Origin: Rhynchopus sp. YZ270_cl-10
Lineage: Eukaryota; Euglenozoa; Diplonemea; Diplonemida; Diplonemidae
Assembly: GCA_964035575.1 (NCBI GenBank)
Contig: OZ037860.1
Coordinates: 1,264,689-1,328,688, forward strand
Reading direction: 5' to 3'
Length of the DNA: 64,000 nt
Shown piece by piece: positions 30,796-41,508 of this stretch. The position numbers and the translations under genes were made by a program. The notes below the pieces were generated by a model. The model was not told the DNA's origin. It searched no databases and saw nothing but the letters and a program-made list of their open reading frames with translations. The number at the start of each line of letters is the position of its first letter. Position 1 is the stretch's first letter.

Positions 30796-31748
30796 CACAT
30801 CGTCAGAGGAAATTGTTAAAATCTAAGATACCATGTTGATGGCTCTTTCTCTTTCCTCCTGAAACACTTTGCGGTTAGGATAATTTTCTCAAAAAAATAA
30901 TTTTTAAATAAATAAGTAACCAAATAGACCTGTAGTCCATCAATCAATCAGTCCGCAGCATGCGGGAGTTTGTTTTTGTTGTTTTTTTTTTCCCCTCCAT
31001 TCTATTTTATTCAAAACTCTGTTGTTAATGGGTATCCTCATCAGACCCATCACAGTATTTAAAATTTACATCCTAGATTAGGGCCTTTTTTGCCCTTCCC
31101 CATCCCCTCCCCCGTTTGCTCGTTTGTATTTTTATCTGTTTTTATCTTTTTTGTTTTGTTCAACACAATTTATATTATCAGGGAGATATTCCTGATTGCG
31201 CTTTTATCTGTGGGTAGGTTTGTATTCTAGCATTGGTGCGTAAACGCATAACAAGCACAATAGAAAACCAAACTGATTGATTCTCGCATTATCTTATACA
31301 GCCAGGTTCTTTTTAGGTTACTAAGGTTCAGAGGCATAGTATCTTTATTTAGAAATTATTGGTTATCATCACAAAAAAAACCCCCAAGATTTCAAGAAAG
31401 AAAACCGCACCCCCACCCCCCAATCTATTAAAGAGTCGCATTGAGTATTCTTTTCACCCCTCTTGTTTTGAATTGTTTGGGTTATCTGAAAAAAGAGGAA
31501 GACGAATTTCTTGCTACATTATCACAGTGTCTCCCTCCTTATCAGATAAACCTTTTCAAAATGACCACAAACGTCCGCTAAAAAAGGGGTTTAAAATCAA
31601 ATCTGCTTAATGGGATCCATGAGGGGGTAAAAATACTGCGCTCTTTATTGAAGAAGGATTTTTTTCTTTGCATATTTTGATAGCAACTCTCGTTAGTTGC
31701 TTAGATTCTCTTTCTCTCTCTTTGTTTTTTTTCTTCTTTTTCTATAAA

Positions 31749-31862
31749 CCTGCATACAACCCTCATGGTAACCGTGTGCATATTAATGAAGTGCTCTCTA
31801 AGGTTCGATAACCAGGAAGCAGTGCCATGCGTCTCATTAAGGCGTTTTGCACTTTCAACTTC
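31749..31862 (+). repeat. T-arm-like dispersed repeat, copy 4
   Basis: TGCATACAACCCTCATGG, TAACCGTGTGCATATTAATG, AAGTGCTCTCTAAGGTTCG and ATAACC, then AAGGCGTTTTGCACTTTC. Close in order and sequence to the copy at 3249-3375. Confidence 0.55.
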
Positions 31863-31894
31863 TCGTTTCTCTTGTGCTTTCGTATACTTAACCC

Positions 31895-31949
31895 CAATTA
31901 TTTCATATACTTTCGTTTCGTTAAGAAAAGAAAGTATATGAAATAATTG
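31895..31949. repeat. 20-bp perfect hairpin
   Basis: CAATTATTTCATATACTTTC and its exact complement separated by 15 bases. The motif TATATGAAATAAT also occurs singly near 8645, and a diverged form near 5052, which suggests a dispersed unit. Confidence 0.6.
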
Positions 31950-32031
31950 TGCTTTCATCCATGGCTGGTATAGTATGTAGGTCAGTCGGAGGTGTCTGTA
32001 TCAATATCTATTTCTTTTCTTTGTCCATAAT

Positions 32032-32080
32032 AGGGTGCATTTAGTGCACCCTATTATACACCTTCTATTCAGTAGAATAG
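32032..32080 (+). repeat. double-hairpin repeat, copy 2
   Basis: GGGTGCA-TTTAG-TGCACCC followed by CTATTC-AGTA-GAATAG; same order and spacing as 5005-5050. Confidence 0.6.
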
Positions 32081-32753
32081 AAAGTGTTTTGAAATAATCT
32101 TTTTCTCAGCATTGTCCTCTCTTTTTTAAGGATTCTGTGAAGAAAATCATAGCTGCCTTAGTCAAAAAAAAAAAAAAAAAAAATCCCTCCTCTTTTCCCC
32201 AGCGTCCCCCGGTGTTTTGCACCCCCTATTTTCTCCTCTTTCTCTGTTCAGTATTGAACTGCTCCTGCACCCCCTTTTCCTTTTCAGAAATATCGCGTAT
32301 TGAGAGGGTAAACCTCTTTTGCCGATTTTTAACCTAAAAAAAGGAAATTTTTCTTTTCTGAAAGTATATGGATCTCATTTTCTCCTTTTGGTAAGCGAGT
32401 CTAGGTTCATCTCGTTTTACTTTTCCTTTTGTTTTATTTTAAAATCATGTAGGTTTAAAAAAAAAAACTGTAAACACAGCAACTCCTATGATTTAACGAT
32501 TTGTGGTGTGTTTTTCCCCTTCGCCATCGCCCCCTTTCAAAAAAAAAAAAATGGGTTTTTTGCCCTCCCCCGGGCCCCTAATATTTAGGAAGGCACTTTC
32601 AGCTTCTCTTTAGGCCGTGCCTGAATAAGAGAAGTATCCCAATCGTTGCTGCAGAAATTCTTTGTAGAATTATTTCATTTGCCGATCTTTTGCCTGAGCG
32701 TATTGTATCCTCAGCCTTTTACCCCCCTCTCCCTTTCCCCTAATCATCCCTAG

Positions 32754-32809
32754 AAGGTGAATTTCGTATTCGCCCTATCTTCGGATCCGAATATGTATTT
32801 GCCTTCTAG
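32754..32809. repeat. short imperfect palindrome beside the nested transposons
   Basis: TAGAAGGTGAATTTCG ... ATGTATTTGCCTTCTA with CGGATCCG near the centre. A fragment, GAATTTCGTATTCGCC with TTCGGATCCGAA, recurs at about 60287-60325, close to the second mariner end. Confidence 0.45.
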
Positions 32810-32898
32810 GTATGCCTAATGGTGGCGTATTGATGGGAGCCCATTGGAATACACAAAATACATCAAAGTACATCACAATACACATGTATTGTGATGTA

Positions 32899-33903
32899 CA
32901 GTGTGTCGCAGAATTAATGGCACTTGACCACATTTTAAAAAAAGGGGCAGAATTTGACAAACACATTTTCAAAACCCCTCAAAAAACATACAATTTATAT
33001 CCAGGAATATGAGAAAAGTGAAAATTTAATGGTGAAGTGTTTTGGTGTGCCTTTGCAAAGGCACACCAAAACACGGACTGGTCTACGGTGATGTTCATCA
33101 AAGAGAAGGACTTTTGGCTTTTTCCCGGGTTAGTAAGAAAAATGATGTTGTCTGGCTTGCAGAGGGTGACGAGCCGCCTCCAACAGTTAGTAAGGTCAGG
33201 GCTACCCAGGAGGTTCACATATGGGGTGGGATCACAACTAGAGGTAAGACACAACTCTATTTTTACGACGGGTCACTTACTTCTGAGAAGTACAGGGGAC
33301 TACTGCAGAAAGCCCCGAAAGAAATGAAAGAACTCCTTCCTGACAGCAGCTACTTCTTTCAGCAGGATGGGGCTCCTTGCCACACTGCCAACGCTACTCA
33401 AGACTTCCTCTCAACCCAGTCTTTCTCGTTCCTCCCTAAAGCAGACTAGCCAGGCAACTCCCCTGATCTGAATCCTATTGAGAACCTGTGGCCAAACTGC
33501 AGTTTGCAGACAACGAAAGGGACCCCAAAGACGTGGCGACACTTGAACGTGCCATTAAAAAGAATGGTCAAAAATGAACACTAGCTTCGTTGCACGTTAC
33601 ATCGAGTCAATGCCACGACGCTTAGCGGCAGTTTCCCAATCCACAGGGATGCACACAAAGTATTAATGCATGCTCTATTTCTATTTGTGCACCCAATGGC
33701 TGCACCTATATGTTTAGTGCCTGCTCCCCATTTACACCTTTTCAACACACTCACCCTTTTTTCCAAAAAGGGCCATATTGCCTATTTTTACGCCCCGCCG
33801 CACACTTTTTAGGTACAACCTGGTGAAAATACCATGTACTTTGTCAAATTTTGCCTATTTTACAAAAAATATCCTCGGGTGCCATTAATTCTGCGACACA
33901 CTG
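32899..33903 (+). mobile_element. Tc1/mariner element, 1005 bp, degenerate
   Basis: Perfect 25-bp terminal inverted repeats beginning CAGTGTGTCGCAGAATTAAT, flanked by TA. Contains a transposase remnant on the same strand. A related end (GACATTAATTCTGGGACAC, then ACTG|TA) occurs at 60490-60513. Confidence 0.85.
33042..33584 (+). pseudogene. Tc1-type transposase remnant
   Basis: Recognisable blocks in order: HIWGGITTRGKTQLYFYDG, then FFQQDGAPCHTA with the second catalytic Asp, an in-frame TAG where the family usually has Trp, then PGNSPDLNPIENLW with the third catalytic residue (DD34E arrangement). The N-terminal DNA-binding domain and the region of the first catalytic Asp cannot be recognised. 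The copy cannot encode an active enzyme. Confidence 0.85.
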
Positions 33904-34599
33904 TATTTGGATGTATTTTGCGTATTCCAATGGGCTCCCATCACAATACTGCCACCATTACCTTCCCCCCATTTTTCTCCTCCATCGTATTCACTGTTTT
34001 ATTATTTCATAGCCCCCAAGCAACTCTCTCCTCCACAAAAGAAAATACCCCCCCCTCCCCAGGAACAAAGAAAACAACATACACTTTCGTTGTTTTCTTC
34101 GGGATGGAGGGGGACATCGTGTGTGTCTAGGCCAAAAGAAGGACTAGATGTATCGTTTACTCCATTCTTGTTTTTCCTCTCTTTTCAACTTACCTTCCTT
34201 CACCCCCCTGTAAGGGCAACCGTAGGTGAAGTAAGGTATAGTATTGAAATCGATGTGGGGGGGGAGTAAAGGGTCAATTTTACAAAACCAGATTTTGAGG
34301 AAAATTTTAGCCGAAAATGGGCCCCACGTATAAGCAACCGGACTCATATTTCTCAAAATTTAAGTGGTCAAAAAATTGTCCAATTTTCGAGATTGACCCC
34401 ACCACTGCACGGGCGGAGCCCAAAAATGCAAATAAGGACCCTTTTTAATTTGTTCTCTTGAAATGTGTAATTTCATGTTTTCGCGAAAAAAATAACAACT
34501 GATCCTACAAGGGTTGAAGGAAGGTGGTTGAAAACAACAATAACAACAAGGACAAGTAATTGCTAAGAAAAAAGCGGGGTGTGCTGTGGAAAACTCTGC

Positions 34600-34950
34600 G
34601 CGATTTTCGAAACCACCGTAGCATCCTGGCGATTTGCTGGAGGTGCTGATGCGCCTGGTGTGATCGATGTGTTGTAGTCTGTGCATTCTGTGTTCCTTCC
34701 GCACTGCTCCAACGACGACGACAATGTGGGGAGCCTGTGGACAAAAACGAGCTGGAACACGCCGAGCCTGCCGAGCGGGCGTCCAACAACGCTATCGAGC
34801 AGATGGTGCTGGAAGAAGAGGACAGCCCCCCTTCTTAAACGTTTCAGATGCTGGCGTCCCAGTGGGTCTGGCAGCGTACGAAGAGCGTTAGAATACCTGC
34901 AGAAGAGCAGAATGCTGGGCGTGTTGTAGATTATTTCTACAGGATGGAGT
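34600..34950 (+). pseudogene. possible gene remnant (acidic exon-like frame)
   Basis: One + frame reads GEPVDKNELEHAEPAERAS, NNAIEQMVLEEEDSPPS and stop, with GC-rich third positions unlike the surroundings. After TTTCAG at 34847 other coding-like frames follow. No start, no domain and no matching neighbour; it may be an exon of an unseen gene or a fragment captured by a repeat. Confidence 0.2.
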
Positions 34951-35430
34951 TCCACATCACACCCCGTTTTTTTTCCGATAGCAATTACTTGTTTTTTTTT
35001 GAAACTCGAAAAGACGTGTGTCTTGTAAGGGTCCTGTTCGCCCTTTTCACGTTTTTTTTTTTTTTCTTTCTTATATGTTTTGTTGTTTTTTCATTTTTGA
35101 ACAACTTTATCTTTCCCATTTTTTTTTCCTTCTTTTTTTTTTGCCAAATTGATGCACCTGACGAGGCCACAAAATTCTCCTGGTATTTCATTTTATTATT
35201 TTGCCAGCTCAGTGTTTTATCCTCTCGATGCAACGATTTTTTTTTTTTTTTTTTTTTTTGGTTTGGCCTCAAACCACCCCATAAGAACACAGCAATGAGG
35301 AGGTTCTCCTGAGAGAAAAGTGTCAATTTTTTTTTCTTCTTCTCAAAAATATTACAGTGTGGAAAGCAATGTCCCTTTATATAACGTGCCATCGTTTGCG
35401 AAGAACTCTCTCTTTTTTATGGCAGCGGTA

Positions 35431-35470
35431 CAGTCACTAAGCAGATAAAGTATACGCTCATCTGACCAAC
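35431..35470 (+). repeat. GTGACTAAGC hairpin family, diverged copy
   Basis: CAGTCACTAAGCAGATAAAG, then TATACGCTCATCTGACC. Order is kept but pairing is weak. Confidence 0.35.
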
Positions 35471-35999
35471 CCTCCCCCTTTTTTTTGTCATAAAATGCTT
35501 TCCCCTGTCACATATTTTTTTTATCACAGAAACCACGGCGTATTTCTGTTTCACAATCTGTCTTCGAACCTCTCTCTCTCTCCCCCACCCCCCCAATGGG
35601 ACTTATATCTCATATCAAAGAAAAATCAAACCTGCAGGCAAGAAGCCTCATGACAAATCCGTCCCTATTTTTTTTTGAAATATAAGCAGTGTTTCCGCGC
35701 TCCTTCATTGGGTACGATTTTTGATGAAGAATCGTGATTTTGTACATAAAAGGTAAATACGTCCCGAGCCCGGCGCGCTACGCGCGCCGGGAGTTCACGG
35801 AAAGTTGGGGGCCTCCGGCGGAGAAACTAGAGTTCTGGCCCAAAAAACGCGTCCCAGCGCAGTCCCTGAGATTCCAAAAAAATAAAAAGGCGCGGTCGAG
35901 CCCGACCCGGAATGAGAGAATTCCTCGGGGATCCAACTGAGGAGTTCAACTTCATTGATATTTGAACCAGACACACGAATTATCAGTAACCTCAGTACG

Positions 36000-36250
36000 T
36001 GTACAAAAAGAAACGGTGGTCATAGCATCAAGGCTCCTGGCGAAGCCACGGTACGCAACATTTCAAAAAATTGCGCTTAAAATTGTACATTTTTACTGAC
36101 AAACTATGTCATGGGAAGGTGGGTTGCAAGCTTGCGCCGCAGGCGCACGGTACGCTACTTTTATTATTTCGCCATGCTGCATGTTTCCTTTTCGTTCGGC
36201 GTTTGATCAATTGAGTCGCGTTCTGGCTGTGACGGGGTCACTTTGTTCAT
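36000..36250 (+). repeat. GCGCCGCAGGCGC repeat family, full-length copy
   Basis: Reverse orientation relative to 5970-6345: AAGAAACGGTGGTCATAG, CTGGCGAAGCCACGGTACGC, TTGCGCCGCAGGCGCACGG, GAGTCGCGTTCTGGCTGTG, ACGGGGTCACTTTG. Upstream (about 35765-35930) GC-rich DNA with GGCCTCCGGCGG and CGGTCGAGCCCGACC is shared with 58700-58750, so the unit may be larger. Confidence 0.6.
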
Positions 36251-36732
36251 GAGGCCAGTTCTGGTCAGTTCTGGTGATGCGGGGTATTTTTTTTTTTTTT
36301 TCCCGGGAATTTATTTTTATTTTTATTTTTTTCCAATGAAGAATTCTTCATTGGAAAATTCTTTTTTTTTTGGAATTTTTTTTTTTTCGAAGAATTCTTC
36401 ATCGGATTCTTCAGCGCGGAAAGTCTGAATATAAGTCAAAAAACCCCCCTCATGTACAACACCGTTCAAGTTTTTCAATGAAAACTTGATTGTATATTTA
36501 GGCTACGCAGAATATGCCCAAGGACTGTAGCACCCCCCCTCCACCTTTTTTTTTTGTCATAAAATTGTCACAATGTGTGGATTTTGCCGTTTTTTTTTTT
36601 TTGCAAATATTATAGTGGGGTTGGATCACAGTGGAAATACTACTTGATATCAGCATATTAAGTTTTATTTCGAAATTTCTTGATAAACCAAATAGAGAAA
36701 ATACGCAACAAAAATTTTTTTTTATACCTACA

Positions 36733-36835
36733 ATTGTATACAAGTAGCCAATCACCCCTCAAAACAGGGTAATTGAGCAATCAACGAAAAAACCTTTTTT
36801 CCTTTTACTTACCTATCAGAGTTACTATTTTCCAA
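36733..36835 (+). repeat. ACTTACCT repeat, copy
   Basis: AGCCAATCACCCCTC, GTAATTGAGCAATCAACG, TTCCTTTTACTTACCTATC, AGAGTTACTATTTTCC. Close to 16295-16395. ACTTACCT is complementary to a consensus 5' splice site, as at the 5' end of U1 snRNA, but nothing else of U1 is recognisable. Confidence 0.5.
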
Positions 36836-37134
36836 TTTTCCTCGTCTTTTCCCATTCCATATCACATCAAATGCAAACTAAAACAAAATGCATAAAGTGT
36901 GATTTCGGAGTGGGAGGGGAGGAGGGGTTACCCCATGACCTCTCTCTCTATGCTAGAGGTACACTATTATGGACATTCTGTGCTGGGATTTCAAAAGAGA
37001 CATTGCCCTGACTATTTACTATGAGGCAAGGAGCCGCCCTTCGGGGGGAAAAAAATAATATTCCAGCAGGGCAGGGGAAAATGTCCTCATTTCTTCGAGG
37101 GATCGATTCTCTCAAGATTATTTTTGTTGCCTGT

Positions 37135-37240
37135 GGCCTCCCTCGTGGTGATTGTGTGTATTGTCAATGAAGTGCTATCTGGGGTTCGATAATCTTGCAG
37201 GGGACCACCTTGCGTCTGCTGATGAAATGGCGAGGTGATG
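37135..37240 (+). repeat. T-arm-like dispersed repeat, copy 5
   Basis: CTCCCTCGTGGTGATTGTG, TCAATGAAGTGCTATCTGGG, GTTCGATAATC. The stem is weaker (GGTT/AATC) than in other copies. Confidence 0.45.
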
Positions 37241-38627
37241 TGTACTTTTATTTCTTCATTTTCAACAATAACTTAAGAGGGCGTTGTTTCGTGCGAGCGA
37301 TCAGATCAGATCAGATCAGATCAGATCCAGATAGAAACGTACTGCCTTCCCCCTCCCCCAACCCACTCTTTCTTTATACATTCCATAAAAAGGCCTAAGT
37401 GGTTGATACACAACCTCTTTCCTTTTTTCTTTCTTGAAATAATTGAAATACTTTCTTTCTCTTTAGATGTATGCATACGAAGCATATTCAGAAAATTCTC
37501 TTCATTATAGTTTTCCCGTCTTTAAACAGTTGAAAGGTCCCTTTCGCTGTTGGAAAAACTGCTTGAGGGGTTTTTTTATATATTTCTTTCTAATTCTCAA
37601 AGAGGCCATGACGCATTGTTAGAATGTCTCTTCTGAGTAATCAATTTGTTGTTTTTTGCTGTTGTTGCTTTTTTTTGTTCATCGTTTCTACCATTGCAAT
37701 GTTTGCTCTCTCGAGAGAACTGTTCTTGAATCAAACAAAGAGTAGTAAAAAAAATGTCGACAGTTGCGCCAAGCATCAGTATACCCCCCAAAAGAGAAAA
37801 GCCCGCTGATGTCAGTGTGTGTCGATATAAAAAGGGTGGCGTGGGATCAGACAAGAAACAACCTTCACACCCACATAGTGAGGGGAGATGTGTGCTGTCT
37901 GTATATTCTCGTGTCAAAGATCCAGGGCTGCTGTCCCCCATGTGTAACACCGCTGCGGAAACCAACAAGAAACCGCAGTACGCGTTCAGCAACCAGGGAA
38001 GCGTTCGGGCACACGTGTCAATAACGTTCAACCCGCCTACTCACCAAGTAATCGAAAAAAGAAAAAAAAGATACCCCATGTTTTCTCCCATTTCAACTAC
38101 ATCCCCCCCACAATCTTCACTTTTTGTAAAGTGGCGACGCAGTTGTGACGGTCAGGATCGTCTCTTGTCTCTCTTTTCTTTGGTGTCCAAAGTGTGCCCT
38201 AGGCCTGGGATCGTTAGTTGAGTGTACCTCAATATCACACATGCAGCAGTACAGTCATCAAAGCCAACGTTTCGATACCATCTACGGGCAGCCGTCTATG
38301 GCGCTTGAGTCGTTGTAGCCCAACCAAGTTCCATTGTCTTCGAAGGGGATTTTCATTGTGGGGGGGACGTGTGCGAACAATTTTTCGCAGGCTTGGGGTT
38401 ACACATCTGAACCGGGGGAGAGATGCTGGAAGGTGTGGGGTCTTATTATTTTTCTTACCTGGGAATTGCCTTTAGGAGGTCTGGGAGGGTCAACACCCAC
38501 GAAAAGTGGGCATATTCGTGTTTTGTGTGATCTCAGTAATGCAGCATCCCCGCGCACACCTGCTCAAAACACGCACGATACAATACAGGCAATTTTACAC
38601 CTTACAAAAAAAACACACACAACCAAA

Positions 38628-40244
38628 ATGCAAATCAAAGTCCCCGAACAGTACTCCGGCCTTGTGGGTGTGGCTGCAGCTGGGACCGCGCTGCTTCTGC
38701 CTCCGTATGTGAAGGATCAATTGGACCTGCCTGCGCTCGCCTACTCGTTCCTCACATCGAATGACCGTGCCATCGCCTACCCACGTGACATGCTGGTGAC
38801 CTTCGGCAAGAGCGCCTTCTCTCTGATCGGGCTCAGCGGCTTCTTCGTTCGCCTCCCAACCGAGTTCCCCGAACTCTTCACAAAGCTGTTCGAGATCTTC
38901 CCCTGGCTGGAGAAGGTGCTGACGGAGAACACACCGTCGCACAAGAAAATCTTCTTCACCGTCCCCATCATGCTTGCAGTGTACAGGTTCTTCAAGTTCA
39001 TCCTCGTGAGCTGGTGGAACAACCTCACCCCCGTGACGATCCTGCCCTTCGACAAGGCCCCCTTCATGACCACGCAGGTCGCCCTGGAGGGTCAGGTGCC
39101 CGACCCGACAAGCCCGAACTTCCCTGAGCAGGTGTACAACTACCGCTGGGTGCCGCAGGGTATGAACATCACGTTCACAATCCTGCGCTCTGCCTCGTAC
39201 TACGGCATGAGGCTGAGCTCGTACCTGTTCAACCAGTTCACGATTGGTATTGAGTACCCTATGAACGTGTTCTTCCGCATCTTCCTTGCGTATGCACACG
39301 TTGGCCGTTTCTCACCGAGCCACAAGACCAGCCGTTCGGACATGTACCTCGCCCTGGTGAACACGTCGATGATCTGCTGGATGGACTTCAAGACCGGCAA
39401 CCTGCGTTACGAGAACCTGCGTCTGCCCTTCAAGGACACCTCCGTCATCAACGTGAAGTACATCACCATTGACCTGGACCACGAGAAGAAGGAGTTCGTC
39501 GGAATGAAGCTTCTGATGGACGACGGTCTGGGTGAGCACAACGTGGCTGACGCAAGGAGCGGTGCCGACATTGAGGAGGCTGTTGTGATTTCGAACGCTG
39601 TGGTCTCCCTGTACGCACACATCCACGTGCACTGGTGGGCCAACGGCACTGCACAGCTGATCAAGCCCACGAGGAAGTGCGATGCATGGTCCCTTGCAAA
39701 GGAGAGCAACGCTGTGACCCAGTGGATGAACAACGCTGCCTCGTACGGCTCGTACGGAGGTATCGGAGTTGGCAGTCCGGCTGTGATGGCCGACATTCTG
39801 TCGCACAACGGATCGCAGGGACTCCCCTTCCACCACTGCCCTGTCATTGGAGGCCAGACCCCGAAGTGTGACGACAAGTTCATGCACATGGCCGCAAGGA
39901 ACTCTGTTGCGCACCAGATCGTGAACGATGCCCGTACCGTGATTGCCCAGCTCCGCCCCAACTGGACGACGGACGTAACGAACTCGTTCCTTGCAAGCAC
40001 CATCATGCACTCTGCCGACCACTACTACGGTGACTTCTACACGTCCTTTGCGTTCAAGTCTGAGATCATGAGACACGACATCAGCTTCCTGCGTCTTGCC
40101 TTCTTCGGGCCGAACACGTACTTCTCGCGCAGCGTGAAGTGCAAGGAGAACCCCCAGGACGACCTGTGCATGGCGATGTACGAGGTGGCCAAGAAGCACG
40201 ACACGAAGTTCGCTGAGAAGCTCTTCATCGCATGCGCCAACTAG
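38628..40244 (+). CDS. unknown-family protein, paralogue 2 (538 aa)
   Basis: Start at MQIKVPEQYSG, the ATG directly preceding the conserved part; the longer open frame upstream is not conserved. Stop TAG. Hydrophobic N-terminal segments (LVGVAAAGTALLLPP, FGKSAFSLIGLSGFFV, FFTVPIMLAVYRFFKFIL) precede the conserved blocks. Histidine clusters HIHVHWWANGTAQL, HHCPVIGGQ and MHSADHYYG are present. From about codon 95 to the stop the DNA is almost identical to paralogue 3, while the first ~80 codons and both flanks are unlike it. It shares KPTRK and CMAMYEVA with paralogue 4 but not with 3. The N-terminus is slightly longer than in the other copies. Confidence 0.85.
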   Translation: MQIKVPEQYSGLVGVAAAGTALLLPPYVKDQLDLPALAYSFLTSNDRAIAYPRDMLVTFGKSAFSLIGLSGFFVRLPTEFPELFTKLFEIFPWLEKVLTENTPSHKKIFFTVPIMLAVYRFFKFILVSWWNNLTPVTILPFDKAPFMTTQVALEGQVPDPTSPNFPEQVYNYRWVPQGMNITFTILRSASYYGMRLSSYLFNQFTIGIEYPMNVFFRIFLAYAHVGRFSPSHKTSRSDMYLALVNTSMICWMDFKTGNLRYENLRLPFKDTSVINVKYITIDLDHEKKEFVGMKLLMDDGLGEHNVADARSGADIEEAVVISNAVVSLYAHIHVHWWANGTAQLIKPTRKCDAWSLAKESNAVTQWMNNAASYGSYGGIGVGSPAVMADILSHNGSQGLPFHHCPVIGGQTPKCDDKFMHMAARNSVAHQIVNDARTVIAQLRPNWTTDVTNSFLASTIMHSADHYYGDFYTSFAFKSEIMRHDISFLRLAFFGPNTYFSRSVKCKENPQDDLCMAMYEVAKKHDTKFAEKLFIACAN

Positions 40245-40569
40245 AAGCGCCTACGAGGACTGCGATGCGACCGCCCTGCCCCTTCCACACCCCCGCCCCT
40301 CACCCCTCGTTTGGTCGCAGCGCTTTTCAACTGGCTCTGCGTTAAGAAACCATCACCTCCATTGAAATGTTGGTGGCCCATTTTTTTGTGACAGCAACTT
40401 TGCAGTGTCCCGGGCCTTTTGGTTGTAACTTTTTTTTTTTTTTTGAAATTGGTGTGGCTAACTCCAAAAATAAAGTGTAATTTTTGTACTTCTTTTGTAC
40501 TTTTTTTGTATACCCTAAAAAAGGGGTTTTTTTTATTTTTGGTACCAATTCGTACTTTCCCAATCGCCC

Positions 40570-40790
40570 CAAGTCATGGCACCCAAAAGTTCCTGGCGAA
40601 GCCACGGTGCGCAACATTTTAAAAAATTGCGCTTATACTTGCACATTTGTGCTGCTGAACTATGTCATGGGAAAGGGTGTGTTGCAATCTTGCGCCGCAG
40701 GCGCACGGTACGCTACTTTTTCCGTTGGCCATATCCTTCTTTCTCACTCCTCATTGGGTTCTACGAGCTCCGTCCGTAAAATGGTGGGGT
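40570..40790 (+). repeat. GCGCCGCAGGCGC repeat family, partial copy
   Basis: CTGGCGAAGCCACGG, TATGTCATGGGAAAGGG, TTGCGCCGCAGGCGCACGG. It then continues with GGGTTCTACGAGCTCCGTCC, which is shared with 29930-29960 instead of the usual GAGTCGCG end, so there are at least two subfamilies. Confidence 0.55.
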
Positions 40791-41508
40791 CACAACATGC
40801 AGCAAAGTTCGCAGCTATGCAAACCGCTCCCACGTTCACCTTGCACTTTACCCTCAGTGGTCAAGTACTGACCATATTTTACACTAAACCTGAACATGCC
40901 CTGTAAAAACTGATGCATGCATTTTAGGTCAAAAATACTCATTTCTCAGCGCAAAGTGACCCCATCACAGCACACACGGACTCCTGATAATCGAAGAAGA
41001 AAAAAAAAAATTCCCCAACTTTTTGTAGGCCAAAAAAAATTTTCCCCCCGACCCCGACCCCCAAAAAGTTTATACAGGGAAATAATTTTTCGCGAAAAAC
41101 ACCCCCAAAATAAAGTGTAATTTTTGTACTTCTTTTGTGATTCTTTTGTGCTGTTTTTGTACTGGATTTAGCCACACCACTGAAAAATACTTTTTTTATA
41201 TGTTTTTGATGTTCGAAAGAATGTGCTGGCATTCGTTTCGAGGCACATCGTTCGAAAGGCGTGTGTCAGGTAGGACATGTCCGTCTTACAACTTTTTAAC
41301 CCCCGCCCTTTTTTTTTTTGTGAATATTTTATGTTTATTGCTTCTGTTCTCACTCCCTCCCTCCCCCGAATTTTGAATTTTTTAAAGAATAACTTTTCAT
41401 TTTATTTATTTTAGCAACAAGTGGACCGCCACCTTCGAGAACCACTTGATCAGACTCTTCTCACACGAGAGAAGCGTCGGCACCTTTTTTTTTTTGGTGA
41501 TCATCACA

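Larger units (their letters stand above)
26002..32753. other. 6.7-kb gene-free, repeat-rich region
   Basis: No supported gene; composition swings between long T/A/C runs. Separate entries mark the recognisable repeats. Also present: a GTGTGCACGAGGTGCATGC inverted motif at about 26380; GC-rich inverted repeats at about 29598 (GCGCGCTTCGCGCGC) and a GCGCCGCAGGCGC copy at 29870; a C run flanked by G-runs at about 30115-30160; microsatellite-like T tracts at 28300-28510. Frames near 27440-27690 and 28940-29140 look mildly coding but have no recognisable domain. Confidence 0.45.
32819..33958. mobile_element. outer inverted-repeat element split by a Tc1-like insertion
   Basis: Ends ATGGTGGC...GCCACCAT, flanked by TA on both sides. 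The arms continue as GATGGGAGCCCATTGGAATAC on the left and the matching complement on the right (about 75 bp, imperfect). The left arm also holds a near-palindrome ACATCACAATACA-CA-TGTATTGTGATGT. The Tc1-like element at 32899-33903 sits between the arms at a TA dinucleotide. Read without it, this is a short MITE. Confidence 0.6.
33960..38627. other. 4.7-kb gene-free region upstream of paralogue 2
   Basis: Contains a possible exon remnant (34600-34950), homopolymer tracts around 35050-35260, and a GC-rich inverted repeat (GGCGCGC-TAC-GCGCGCC) at about 35772. The other repeats are listed separately. A GATCA pentamer repeat lies at 37296-37328. Frames at 37597-38221 on both strands are open but show no domain, so no gene is called. 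Confidence 0.45.

Noticed and set aside
37597-38221. 144-codon minus frame with two hydrophobic stretches and an overlapping 155-codon + frame
   Set aside because: Neither has a recognisable domain, a paralogue in the window or codon use like the real genes; they also exclude each other.
38334-38627. Longer in-frame N-terminus for paralogue 2 (and similar extensions of the other copies)
   Set aside because: Upstream codons are not conserved between paralogues; conserved similarity begins at or near the chosen start codons.
38595-40240. Minus-strand frames of up to ~295 codons opposite paralogue 2, and similar ones opposite paralogues 1, 3 and 4
   Set aside because: Shadow frames caused by GC-rich third codon positions of the real genes; their conservation follows that of the + strand proteins.
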